The notes beneath the pieces were generated by a model. The model saw only the letters and a list, made by a program, of their open reading frames with translations. It ran no database searches and was not told where the DNA came from. A stretch of DNA of 64,000 nt from Myxococcaceae bacterium (lineage in GTDB: Bacteria; Myxococcota; UBA727; JABDBI01), in the NCBI GenBank assembly GCA_016000045.1, contig JAECQY010000002.1, positions 31,777 through 95,776 on the forward strand, given 5' to 3'. The position numbers and the translations under genes are program-made. Numbering within the stretch: the stretch's first letter is position 1; each line of letters opens with the position of its first letter. This document shows positions 44,146 to 52,868 of this stretch, one piece after another.

Positions 44146-45855
44146 TTATGGCGATGGTAAAAATCGGTCACAGGAGCGAACTTTTTCAGCGGATTCAAAA
44201 TGAAAAGTAAGAAAATCTCGTTTGCAGCGCACAAACCGGACACAACCTGTATGACCGAAATCACTTGAGCTGACGAAGCCAAAATCGAGATTGACGTTCC
44301 ACGAGCCACCTGGCTCGCACGAAATTGCCGTACTAGACCAATGCAGCCCTTGCAAAAGATCCTCTCCTAAGACATCACGTTGCTGATACAGCGCTTCTAA
44401 TTCCCAAATCGTTGGCAATCGCCATCCTTCCGACGAACGACTCGCTACGTAAGCCTGTGCCTCTATAAAATTCATTCCTTTAGAACGTCTGGATTCCCAC
44501 TCTAAAACAGGTACTTCTTTAGCATCGCGCGGGCCTTTATACCAATTGCTAGCTCGCCTGAGCGGATCCGCTCGCATCGACTGCGTACGAACGATATTCC
44601 GCGGCAATACACTTTGAGTGGAAACAGAGACGGGAGCGACTGCCTGCGAAGCTTGAGCGTGAACGACTTCCTGCACACTTGAAGCTCCTGTCAATGCGAG
44701 ACGCACGGATTGATCCACCTCCCCTTGCGCATTGAACAGCTGTGCCAGCTGCCCATATATCTCCAATTGATCTTCTTCCAAGTCATCATCGTGCGCTTGC
44801 CGTAAGAGCCGCTCAAGATGCCAATTTAACACATTGCGAAGTTTCTGATCTGCATTCACATCCGCGTGCTGCAACACAAGCATCAAAACCGGAATCAAAT
44901 CCTCTACAAAGACCGACACTTGGCTTGGGTGCGCCATTGTAGGATGTTCGACTCGCAGTTTCAGCCAAAAACGAGGCAAAAACGGCATATTTTGAAAGGA
45001 TGCAACGACTTGTTTCCAGCGCTCGATCGGGAAAGCGTGTTGATCCTCTCGAGGCTCCATACCCAAAGTTGGTTGAGTCGTAGCATCTTTCTCAAACCGA
45101 ACGATGCTCGCTTCAAAAACGCCCATTTGGTTTCGATCATGAATACAATAAACTCGAGAAAGGCCCCACTGAGTTGGTTTGTCATGGTAGAAGCAGCGCC
45201 AAATAAAACGCCATTCTGGATCGGTTGGCAGCGCTTCCGCTTTGGCGTAGGCAGCGTTTTGAACAAGCGTCTTGTTCTTAAAAACGCGCTTGCTAATTCC
45301 CAAAGGAATCCCAGAATCGGGTAAGTCGTTACGCACGCCTGCCGGCAGCGGCTCTGGTTGAGCCGAGGCGCCGCTCGCCCCAGGAATCCGATGGCATCGG
45401 GGTACTGAAACCTTCAACCCAGACACCGGCGATAGTTCACCCGGTACTAGATCCGATAGCCCCAATCCAAGCTGCCCACCTTCTGGATTTTGGGACTTCT
45501 CAGGCAAAGCATCGAGCTCAATCAGTCGCAAAAGCTCTTCTTCGGCCTCCGATGATTCCACAGCTTTTCCGACCTGACGCAGCTTGTGGATTTCTTGCCG
45601 CAGTTCTTTGATACGCTGAGACCGTTGGGTCATTTGTGCGATGTAGTTGTCCCCAAGGCGAATCAATGGGGCCCAAGCCGAACCCAGCGAAAGGGGCTTC
45701 ACCTCTCGAACGCTGTCTCGGATCTGTCGACCGATCCGAGCGGCCTCCGAGTAAGTATCCTGCAACCAAGCTAAGCGATGCCCAAATAAGTTCCAAGCCA
45801 ATAAATTTTGAGGCCAGACAGAAATCAAGAAAATAGAAGCGAAAACTAAATTCAT
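44146..45855 (-). CDS. exported protein with C-terminal DUF1566 domain
   Basis: 569 residues with a signal peptide (MNLVFASIFLISVWPQNLLAW). A coiled-coil-like stretch near 60-115 (REIHKLRQVGKAVESSEAEEELL) follows, then an uncharacterised middle. Near residues 455-545 a DUF1566 domain is read from MNFIEAQAYV, EGWRLPTIWELEALY, WSSTA and SWNVNLDFG through CVRFVRC. Unlike the triple-repeat protein, 20 or more residues follow the last CVR. The two proteins share only this domain. Ligand unknown; surface or periplasmic location is inferred. Region 43972-44145 beyond its stop holds nothing recognised. Confidence 0.7.
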   Translation of the reverse strand: MNLVFASIFLISVWPQNLLAWNLFGHRLAWLQDTYSEAARIGRQIRDSVREVKPLSLGSAWAPLIRLGDNYIAQMTQRSQRIKELRQEIHKLRQVGKAVESSEAEEELLRLIELDALPEKSQNPEGGQLGLGLSDLVPGELSPVSGLKVSVPRCHRIPGASGASAQPEPLPAGVRNDLPDSGIPLGISKRVFKNKTLVQNAAYAKAEALPTDPEWRFIWRCFYHDKPTQWGLSRVYCIHDRNQMGVFEASIVRFEKDATTQPTLGMEPREDQHAFPIERWKQVVASFQNMPFLPRFWLKLRVEHPTMAHPSQVSVFVEDLIPVLMLVLQHADVNADQKLRNVLNWHLERLLRQAHDDDLEEDQLEIYGQLAQLFNAQGEVDQSVRLALTGASSVQEVVHAQASQAVAPVSVSTQSVLPRNIVRTQSMRADPLRRASNWYKGPRDAKEVPVLEWESRRSKGMNFIEAQAYVASRSSEGWRLPTIWELEALYQQRDVLGEDLLQGLHWSSTAISCEPGGSWNVNLDFGFVSSSDFGHTGCVRFVRCKRDFLTFHFESAEKVRSCDRFLPSP

Positions 45856-46005
45856 AAAATAATCACTCTCTCCTTGTTAGAGGCAGCTCTTTATACGCCT
45901 TCAATATGGATTGATTTTAAACATAATCATTGGCACATGTCGATCTGGTTTGCACTAATTTCTTGAAAAATACAACTTTGCCTACCTTAGCCCTTTCGCA
46001 AGAGA

Positions 46006-46035
46006 TTGACGAAACCATAAATTTCTGGGTATCGT
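46006..46035 (+). promoter_or_regulatory. possible sigma-70 promoter for the 46066 gene
   Basis: TTGACG at 46006-46011 and TATCGT at 46030-46035 are separated by 18 bases, upstream of a ribosome site and ATG at 46066. The 210-base gap shared with the divergent DUF1566 gene shows no other signal. Confidence 0.4.
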
Positions 46036-46065
46036 GAGGCGCCATTTTTTTAAGAAAGGATCCCA

Positions 46066-47748
46066 ATGACTCGAAAAAGTATTACCACAATCTCTCTTTT
46101 GCTCTTATCGCTCCACGGGTTTGCATTGGCTGGCGGCCACAATTGGACCGACCCGAACTCATGGTTGAAAGGATTCGTCCACTTTTTGGAGCATCACCCT
46201 TCTGCTTCAACTATGGAATCGATGCTCAAACGTTTGAAGCAGGTCGATGTCACGAAACACCCGCCCGCCATGCGACTGGCTAAGCTTCTTCAAAATGGAA
46301 ATAAGGGGATCTCCCCCGAAATTGATCAATTGATCGCCAAGAACGAAACGATTGACTGGCACTCGGATGTTGACACGCTTTTGGAATCTTTAAACGCCAA
46401 ACAATGGACTCGTTCATGGCATAAAGCGAATCAAATTGCAGGTTACTCGAACTCGTTATCGATCCACACAACCGCTTGGGGCCTAGACTTAAACGGCTTA
46501 ATCAAAGTCCTTCCATTTGGCCCACTGCCGATCACAGAAGGCAACCTAGAGCGAGCACGCCATTCTTCGGAACTTAACGACGCGGTCAAAGTTTCACTGT
46601 GGGGCAACTTCATTGCAACCACGCTTAAGATTCCCTTTCACACATTTGATTTTAGTGACTCAGACCAGTTTTTGGAATCGTTTCAACAAAACGCTGGGGA
46701 AATTGGTCTCGTGATCATCGGAAAAGACATTCTTGCCGAAATGGTAGAGATTCTGCGTCAACCCTACTACGCCGCCGAATTCCTTCGCTATGGCGAGCTG
46801 TCATTAGCGGGTGATTCACTCATCAAAGCTTTAAGCGATCTGCAACAAAGCTCTCGAAGATTAAGAAAATTTATTGGCCTGGTTCCCAACGGCAACGAAT
46901 TTCTCATCGCATTTCAGAATACGCTTTCCCTTCCTATTTTTTTCCTGGATTACGAAGATTCTTACGTTGACCAAATTAAACACCGCTACGCAAGCCTTCA
47001 AGAGCAACCCTACGGATCTGCAAAGTACTACGCAGAGCTCAACTCTCTCGCGATCAAGGCTTTTGAACCCATTCTCGCGAGCTTGCACTTACTCACACAC
47101 GGATTGGGAACGAAATCCAAGGCCAACTGGAAATGCGGTCGAGCACATCATGTCTTGAATCTTTGCCAATACGCAACCGGCGCTTTATTGGTTTCGGGAA
47201 TGACATCGTACGCAATCTCAGAACTTGTGAAAGATTCCATGGCTCAAACCAGTGCTGCTTTGCTTCCAGAAAACTTTCAGACCGGTATTTGGCAGGCCCA
47301 TGAAACGCTTCGAGATACTTTAAAGATAGATGGTGTCGACTACGTGCAAATGACTGAAAACATCGTTTCGGCAACAACGCCCGCGATATTGCTGATTGCT
47401 TTGCATCGAAAAAATTTCGGACAACAACCCCTCGATTTGTTCACCAACAGCTTGAAGTCGGTTCTTCCTATTTTGATGATTAACGCTTTGGCAGACGACG
47501 TCCTCAAGTACAATCTTAACAGCGAAGTCACTTTCTTGGACAAAGCAGAGATATTATTCATTCTTGCTCAATGGGGCTGGACTCCGGAACCTATCATCGC
47601 ACTGGGTCAAATCGCTTTAGGCATTCCAGCCATTCTGACAAGCGTCGCTCACATGCAAGGAATTGGAAGCATGATTCCTGTCCCTCGAGCAGCTTGGGGA
47701 TTTGCCGCCGCCGCTCACCTGGCTTCAAAATGGTTGGCTCCTCGGTAA
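46066..47748 (+). CDS. exported protein of unknown function with hydrophobic C-terminal half
   Basis: 560 residues. AAGAAAGGA ahead of the ATG is a good ribosome site. A signal peptide (MTRKSITTISLLLLSLHGFALA) is clear. The N-terminal half is soluble and helical. The C-terminal 200 residues hold four or five moderately hydrophobic stretches (for example ATTPAILLIALH, LPILMINALADDVL and ALGQIALGIPAILTSV) that could be membrane segments. No family is recognised. It has no partner; the downstream terminator serves the opposite strand. Confidence 0.6.
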   Translation: MTRKSITTISLLLLSLHGFALAGGHNWTDPNSWLKGFVHFLEHHPSASTMESMLKRLKQVDVTKHPPAMRLAKLLQNGNKGISPEIDQLIAKNETIDWHSDVDTLLESLNAKQWTRSWHKANQIAGYSNSLSIHTTAWGLDLNGLIKVLPFGPLPITEGNLERARHSSELNDAVKVSLWGNFIATTLKIPFHTFDFSDSDQFLESFQQNAGEIGLVIIGKDILAEMVEILRQPYYAAEFLRYGELSLAGDSLIKALSDLQQSSRRLRKFIGLVPNGNEFLIAFQNTLSLPIFFLDYEDSYVDQIKHRYASLQEQPYGSAKYYAELNSLAIKAFEPILASLHLLTHGLGTKSKANWKCGRAHHVLNLCQYATGALLVSGMTSYAISELVKDSMAQTSAALLPENFQTGIWQAHETLRDTLKIDGVDYVQMTENIVSATTPAILLIALHRKNFGQQPLDLFTNSLKSVLPILMINALADDVLKYNLNSEVTFLDKAEILFILAQWGWTPEPIIALGQIALGIPAILTSVAHMQGIGSMIPVPRAAWGFAAAAHLASKWLAPR

Positions 47749-47756
47749 GCAAAGTC

Positions 47757-47785
47757 AAAAAAATCCCCCTTGCAAAGAGGGGGAT
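47757..47785 (-). terminator. intrinsic terminator of the P-loop kinase-like gene
   Basis: Stem ATCCCCCT (47763-47770) and AGGGGGAT (47778-47785) with a 7-base loop. On the minus strand it is followed by TTTTTTT, the layout of a Rho-independent terminator. It lies ten bases beyond the stop of the gene at 47795. Confidence 0.9.
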
Positions 47786-47794
47786 AACATCGCT

Positions 47795-48370
47795 TCAAAG
47801 AAGTCTGGAAACAATCTCAACGACTTCTTCGGCCTTATGAAGAAAATCCTGTCGACTGTCGACAATAAAATGATTGGGATGCCCATCCCAAACTTCTATC
47901 ATACGTTGATCAAGCTCGGCTGCATGTTCTGGAGCTTCGGTTCGAGCGGGATTATCGTTGTTGTAGCCTAAATCCAAGCTAGGCGTTCTCATGTGGATGA
48001 CCATCTCATAACGAGCGAGCTCAGCTTCTTTCGTTGTTCCCAGGCTTTTAAAGAAATCATCGGGCTCTCCTGGCCAATAAGCAAGTCCATCCAGAGTTCC
48101 TCGATCGCAGAGGCCGACCCGAGCGAATCCCTCCTCTTCAACGATGCGTTCTTGCTCTCGCTGAATATGATAGATGGCTCTCTGGGCACATCGAACCGCG
48201 CTGGGTGTGGAACGACGCATAAAGCCACCGTTGTAGATCATGCTAGCAGCCTCATGAAGAACAATCACCCGCTCAGTAAACATGTGCTTTACCATTTCCA
48301 AGACCGTTGTTTTGCCTGCCCCCGGTCCACCGGTTAGTACAATTAATTTTGAGCGATTGGGATAAATCAT
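47795..48370 (-). CDS. P-loop NTPase / NadR-like AAA_28 family protein
   Basis: 191 residues from ATG 48370, chosen because GGAGAGGGAG lies six to ten bases upstream; longer starts would run into nth. The Walker A is LTGGPGAGKTT. LHEAASMIYNGG, CDRGTLDGLAYWPG and the late MRTPSLDLGYN...N-P-A-R-T-E-A segment fit the AAA_28 group, related to the kinase domain of NadR. A small-molecule kinase role is likely; substrate unknown. The gene follows nth by 23 bases and ends at a strong terminator. Confidence 0.8.
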   Translation of the reverse strand: MIYPNRSKLIVLTGGPGAGKTTVLEMVKHMFTERVIVLHEAASMIYNGGFMRRSTPSAVRCAQRAIYHIQREQERIVEEEGFARVGLCDRGTLDGLAYWPGEPDDFFKSLGTTKEAELARYEMVIHMRTPSLDLGYNNDNPARTEAPEHAAELDQRMIEVWDGHPNHFIVDSRQDFLHKAEEVVEIVSRLL

Positions 48371-48393
48371 AACTGCTCCCTCTCCTAGCAGAT

Positions 48394-49053
48394 TCATTCC
48401 AATTGAGAAGCAGGGTTCCTGGAATAAGCGGGGCACAACGCATGAATTGGACACGAGACGCAATTGGGCTTTCGTGCAAAACAAGTCCTTCGACCGTGAA
48501 AAATGAACACATGATGCGCTTCTAGCCTTCGGGATTGGGGCAGTAAACGATTCAAGTCCTGCTCTACTTTCGATGGATCTGAGTGTTTGCTAAAACCCAA
48601 TCTTCGGGCAATCCGACCGACATGAGTATCGACCGCAATATAGTCCTGACCGTAAGCATTCGCTAAGATAACAGCTGCAGACTTGGGACCCACTCCTGGG
48701 ATGCGTTCCAGATCTTCGCGGACCGCTGGGACCTGGCCAGCAAAATCTTCGACAATTTTCTGGGCTCCGCGGACGAGATGAGTGGCTTTGGTCTTGAAAA
48801 AACCCAAAGTACGAATATGCATGGCCACTTCTTCGATGTTCGCGCCTGCCATGGCTTGAACATTCGGATAGGCTTCAAACAAAGTGGGAGTGACTTTATT
48901 CACCGCTTTGTCTGTGGTCTGAGCGGATAACACCACCGCCACTAACAATTGCCAAGGATCGCTTTTATCAAAACAAAGCTCAATTTGAGCGTCCGAATAA
49001 CAAGCACTCAGGATATCTAAAATGTGCATCGCTCGCGGTTTGGTTGCAGACAT
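48394..49053 (-). CDS. nth: endonuclease III
   Basis: DNA glycosylase/AP lyase of 219 residues that removes oxidised pyrimidines. The helix-hairpin-helix with catalytic Lys reads IPGVGPKSAAVIL, and the catalytic Asp is in AVDTHVGRIARRLG. The [4Fe-4S] loop C-x6-C-x2-C-x5-C is complete (C-FARKPN-C-VS-C-PIHAL-C). LVAVVLSAQTTDKAVNK near residues 35-50 is typical. It is upstream of the P-loop gene on the same strand. Confidence 0.96.
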   Translation of the reverse strand: MSATKPRAMHILDILSACYSDAQIELCFDKSDPWQLLVAVVLSAQTTDKAVNKVTPTLFEAYPNVQAMAGANIEEVAMHIRTLGFFKTKATHLVRGAQKIVEDFAGQVPAVREDLERIPGVGPKSAAVILANAYGQDYIAVDTHVGRIARRLGFSKHSDPSKVEQDLNRLLPQSRRLEAHHVFIFHGRRTCFARKPNCVSCPIHALCPAYSRNPASQLE

Positions 49054-49144
49054 GATGAGGGTGATTGTTCACTGCTCATGGCAAAATTTCAACTGAGTAG
49101 AAGGAGGGCTTGCGACTGCATGGCAGGCAGAGTACAAGCCTATC

Positions 49145-49630
49145 ATGCCATCTTTCGATATTGTATCTGAAATCGACGAACACGAGGTGCAGAACGCCTT
49201 TGATCAGACCGAACGTGAACTCGCACAGCGCTATGATTTTAAAGGAACCGGAGTCCAATTAAAGCGAGTCGATCCAGGATTTCAATTATCTGCCAATAGC
49301 GAGGAACGTGTCAAAGCCGCCTACGAAGTCTTGGTAGACAAGTTTGTTAAGCGAAAACTTTCTCTTAAATTTTTAGACAAAAAAGAACCTGCCCCCGCAG
49401 GAGGGCAAACCTGGCGCCTCGACATTCATCTCAAGAAAGGCATTGATAAAGAAAACGCCAAAAAGCTGATCCAAACGCTCAACGACAGCTCTTTAAAAGT
49501 CACTTCCGCCATTCAAGGTGAAAGTGTTCGCGTGACTGGAAAGAAAAAAGATGATTTACAAGCTGTGATTGCCTTGATGCGTTCCAAAGATTTTGCGGTT
49601 GAACTTTCTTTTACGAACTTCCGTGACTAA
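49145..49630 (+). CDS. yajQ: YajQ family nucleotide-binding protein
   Basis: 161 residues, the normal size. It begins MPSFDIVSEIDEHEVQNAFDQ and continues with ERELAQRYDFKGT and GKKKDDLQAVIALMRS, all conserved in the YajQ/DUF520 family. Members bind nucleotides, including cyclic-di-GMP in Xanthomonas, and affect virulence regulation in some species. The function here is not shown. Its stop overlaps the likely GTG start of dinG. Confidence 0.93.
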   Translation: MPSFDIVSEIDEHEVQNAFDQTERELAQRYDFKGTGVQLKRVDPGFQLSANSEERVKAAYEVLVDKFVKRKLSLKFLDKKEPAPAGGQTWRLDIHLKKGIDKENAKKLIQTLNDSSLKVTSAIQGESVRVTGKKKDDLQAVIALMRSKDFAVELSFTNFRD

Positions 49631-51485
49631 ATCTCTTTCCTCTCTTTTTGGTCTTCAAGGGCCGATGGCTAAGGCTTTGTCTAATTACAAGCCTCGACCG
49701 GCTCAGTTAGCGATGGCTCATGCGATTCAGCGATTGCTGAATACCTCCCGGGGGCGCCTCATGATCGAAGCTGGCACTGGAACTGGAAAATCGCTCGCTT
49801 ACTTGCTGACGACCTTAAACGCAAATCAAAAAATACTGGTCTCTACAGCCACGAAAACACTGCAAGACCAGCTGTTTCAAAAAGACATCCCTCTCGCTCT
49901 TAAGATATTGGGAGTCCAGAAAAACGTTGTTCTCATGAAAGGCAGAGCCAATTATCTGTGTTTACTCAAAGCAGAACAATTTAATCCTACTGCCGAACTG
50001 ATCGATGGCCAAGAAAACAAACGAATCGACGCTGTTCGTTCGTGGATCAAGAAAACCGAAACAGGCGATCGCGCTGAACTCACGGTTTTACCCGAAGACT
50101 CTCCCTGGTGGAATGACTTAAACGCCAGCGCAGACACCTGCTTAGGTTCGTCTTGCCCACTCTATGCCGATTGCTTCGTGACCCGCCTGCGAAAATCGGC
50201 TCAGGGCGCCGAAGTTTTGGTTGTTAACCACAGTTTGCTTTGTGCAGATCATCGTAGCGACGAACCATTTGGCCGAATCTTACCCAAAGTCGATGTCTGG
50301 ATTCTGGATGAAGCTCACACACTCGAAGACGTGGCGACCAAAGCCTTCGGCATGGAAATCACCGGTCGACAAATGCGCTATCTAGCTCGAGATCTGAGAC
50401 AGATATCCCCGCTTATTGCCCAAACAAGCCAAACTCAATTCCTGGAAGCCTGCGAAGCGATCTTACCTCTCTTTACTTCCATTGCTGATCATTGGGAAAA
50501 ACAAGAAATCGCTGGATTCGTTCAAGAACTGCAGCCCAAACTTGCCTTTTTAGAAATCTGCCTCACCTCAGCCAAGCAGGAATTGCTCTCCAGGCGTCTT
50601 CACAAAATCAGCACTGAATTGAATTTTATGTTATCGCCAAAAACAGAACACTCCGGCTTTGTGATATTTTCAGAGCGCGATAGCCGAGGTCAGGTATTGA
50701 GCGCTGCTCCGATTGAACCCTCGGAAGTTCTTAAAAACACGCTTTGGGCAGCCGATAACCCGATTGCACTCACCAGCGCAACCTTGGCGCTGAATCGTCG
50801 TCTGGAACCGATTCAAAGCCGCATGGGCCTGTCTTGTGAAGGGCTCATTCTAGAGCCTCCTTTTGATTCTCTCAACCAGGCTGCCCTGTACACTCCTGCA
50901 AATCCGATGGATTTAGAATCTGAAATCAAACGTTTGATTGATCTGAGTCAAGGCGGAACCTTTGTCCTATTTACCAGCTATCGAGCGATGAATAGCACCT
51001 ACGAGGCGTTGAAGCATACTCTGGAAAATCAAGGTCTGCTCGTCCTAAAACAAGGAGATGCCCCCAAACTCGAACTCATTGCACGATTCGTAGAGGCCGA
51101 TAAAACATTTGGAGCAGTCTTGTTCGCCACACACTCGTTCTGGGAAGGCGTGGATGTTCAGGGTAAAACCCTACGAATGGTAATCATTGATCGGCTTCCT
51201 TTCAAATCCCCCGAGGATCCCATTCATAAAGCGCGCTGTCAGCTGATGGAAAGCCGCCGAGAAAATTCGTTTTTTGGCCTTTCCCTTCCCCAAGCCGCTT
51301 TAAGCTTAAAGCAAGGAGTGGGCAGATTGCTTCGTACCGATACAGACCGAGGCGCAGTTGCAATCCTGGATCCGCGCATTATTCAAAAGGGATACGGTAG
51401 ACTATTCATGGAAGCTCTGCCTCCTATGACGCGCGTTGATCAATTTGAAAAATTGAAGGAGTTTTGGGGCGATGGCTGGGCATAA
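49623..51485 (+). CDS. dinG: DinG-family ATP-dependent DNA helicase
   Basis: About 620 residues. The frame is open from TTG 49593, but GTG 49623 gives the normal family N-terminus (SLSSLFG...YKPRPAQLAMA) and overlaps the yajQ stop. Walker A EAGTGTGKS is near residues 49-57. Iron-sulfur-type cysteines occur in YLC, CLGSSC and YADC. The ILDEAH box follows, and the C-terminal helicase motifs ATHSFWEGVDVQGKTL and QGVGRLLRT are intact. An XPD-like 5'-3' helicase with a role in resolving R-loops and other DNA structures is expected. It overlaps yebC by 14 bases. Confidence 0.92.
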   Translation: MTKSLSSLFGLQGPMAKALSNYKPRPAQLAMAHAIQRLLNTSRGRLMIEAGTGTGKSLAYLLTTLNANQKILVSTATKTLQDQLFQKDIPLALKILGVQKNVVLMKGRANYLCLLKAEQFNPTAELIDGQENKRIDAVRSWIKKTETGDRAELTVLPEDSPWWNDLNASADTCLGSSCPLYADCFVTRLRKSAQGAEVLVVNHSLLCADHRSDEPFGRILPKVDVWILDEAHTLEDVATKAFGMEITGRQMRYLARDLRQISPLIAQTSQTQFLEACEAILPLFTSIADHWEKQEIAGFVQELQPKLAFLEICLTSAKQELLSRRLHKISTELNFMLSPKTEHSGFVIFSERDSRGQVLSAAPIEPSEVLKNTLWAADNPIALTSATLALNRRLEPIQSRMGLSCEGLILEPPFDSLNQAALYTPANPMDLESEIKRLIDLSQGGTFVLFTSYRAMNSTYEALKHTLENQGLLVLKQGDAPKLELIARFVEADKTFGAVLFATHSFWEGVDVQGKTLRMVIIDRLPFKSPEDPIHKARCQLMESRRENSFFGLSLPQAALSLKQGVGRLLRTDTDRGAVAILDPRIIQKGYGRLFMEALPPMTRVDQFEKLKEFWGDGWA

Positions 51486-52197
51486 TAAATGGTCTAAAGT
51501 AAAACATAAAAAAGGCGTTGCAGACGCCAAAAAATCCAAAGTTTGGACCAAAATCATACGAGAAATCACCGTGGCTGCGAAGCTAGGAGGAACGGATCCA
51601 AGCGGCAATCCACGCCTTCGCAAGGCTTTGGACGACGCTCGAATCAATAACCTGTCGAAAGAGCCGATTCAGCGAGCCCTCGCGAAAGCCACTGGCAAAG
51701 AAGATGCTGCCGACTACGAAGAGCTCACCTACGAAGGCTATGGGCCAGGAGGAGTGGCGATTTTAGTCTCCTGCCTGACAGACAATCGAAACCGAAGTTA
51801 CAGCGAAGTCCGAGCCGCTTTTCATAAAAACGGTGGAAATCTAGGAACACCGGGTTCGGTCGCGTTTGCTTTTCATAAGAAGGGTCAAATCCTTATCGAC
51901 AAGCAAGAAAACCCCAACTTAAGCGATGAGATGCTATTAGTGTGGGGCCTTGATGCGGGTCTGGAAGAGATACAAGATGAATCCGAAGGCTTTGTTTTAT
52001 TTTCAGCTCCAGAGCTTTTGATTCACCTCAAAGATGCGATTGAGCACCAAGGCGTCTTCGTGGCTTCTTCTGAAATTGAAATGATGGCTGAAAGCCCGGT
52101 CAGCCTTTCAGAAGAAAATTCTCACGCATTGCAAAAAATAGTGGATCTACTAGAAGATTTAGATGATGTCCAAAAGGTATGGACCAATGAAGCTTAG
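51472..52197 (+). CDS. yebC: YebC/PmpR family transcriptional regulator or translation factor
   Basis: 241 residues with the invariant start MAGHNKWSKVKHKKGVADAKK, GGTDPSGNPRLRKALDDAR and YGPGGVAILVSCLTDNRNR. The length and three-domain order match YebC_I. Long treated as a transcription factor; recent work assigns some members a role in easing proline stalling on ribosomes. It is co-oriented with dinG and the channel gene that follows at once. Confidence 0.95.
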   Translation: MAGHNKWSKVKHKKGVADAKKSKVWTKIIREITVAAKLGGTDPSGNPRLRKALDDARINNLSKEPIQRALAKATGKEDAADYEELTYEGYGPGGVAILVSCLTDNRNRSYSEVRAAFHKNGGNLGTPGSVAFAFHKKGQILIDKQENPNLSDEMLLVWGLDAGLEEIQDESEGFVLFSAPELLIHLKDAIEHQGVFVASSEIEMMAESPVSLSEENSHALQKIVDLLEDLDDVQKVWTNEA

Positions 52198-52839
52198 ATG
52201 GAATCTTTTAATTCAGTTATCAAATTTGACTATTTCTACTTAGCGTTTCTATTAGCCGGTATCATTGCTGCCGCCATCGCAGGAGCTTTAAGAGCCGCCG
52301 AAACCAAAATGGATTATACAGGAGCCGTATTTCTCGCCTTCTTAACAGCAAACGGGGGAGGAACCTTACGCGATCTGCTTTTGGATCAGCCTATTTTTTG
52401 GATCGACAACACGCTCTTTCTGTGGATTCCTTGTTTCATCGGGTTGATGCTTTTTTTAGGCCGCCAATATGTCATCGATACTTTAAGCCACTACCGTTTG
52501 AAAGCCTTGCTTCTTTGGGCGGACGCGATGGGGCTTGCGATATTTACCATCATCGGAGTTGAAAAAAGTCTCGCTCTTGGGCAACCCAAAGAGATTGCTG
52601 CCACGATGGGCATTTTGACGGCCATCGGAGGCGGAATCTTATCCGACATTATTTCCAATCGACCTCCGCTGGTCTTCTCGACGCCCAATCACATCGTTGT
52701 ATCGCTGTTTGGCTCGCTTGCTTACTTGGCTCTAAACAGTTTCTGCAAAGACGACTTATCCGCTATCGTGGCGGCATTTTTCATGCTCTCTTTAAGAGCG
52801 TTCTCGATTCGCCAGCAGCTTCAGCGCTCCCCTTTCTAA
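52198..52839 (+). CDS. TRIC-type trimeric cation channel family protein (YicG-like)
   Basis: 213 residues with seven hydrophobic helices and the internal duplication of the UPF0126/TRIC family. Both glycine-rich signatures appear: TANGGGTLRDLLL in the first half and TAIGGGILSDIISNRPP in the second. The start codon is the base after the yebC stop, so the two are co-transcribed. Bacterial TRIC homologues conduct K+ and other monovalent cations. Confidence 0.9.
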   Translation: MESFNSVIKFDYFYLAFLLAGIIAAAIAGALRAAETKMDYTGAVFLAFLTANGGGTLRDLLLDQPIFWIDNTLFLWIPCFIGLMLFLGRQYVIDTLSHYRLKALLLWADAMGLAIFTIIGVEKSLALGQPKEIAATMGILTAIGGGILSDIISNRPPLVFSTPNHIVVSLFGSLAYLALNSFCKDDLSAIVAAFFMLSLRAFSIRQQLQRSPF

Positions 52840-52868
52840 AATTCACCGAGACCTGCTAGCCGGACTGC

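Noticed and set aside
43791..44309. 172-codon minus-strand ORF between the metallophosphoesterase and DUF1566 genes
   Set aside because: It overlaps the 3' end of one real gene and the 5' end of the other and shows no family features; the intervening 174 bases otherwise appear empty.
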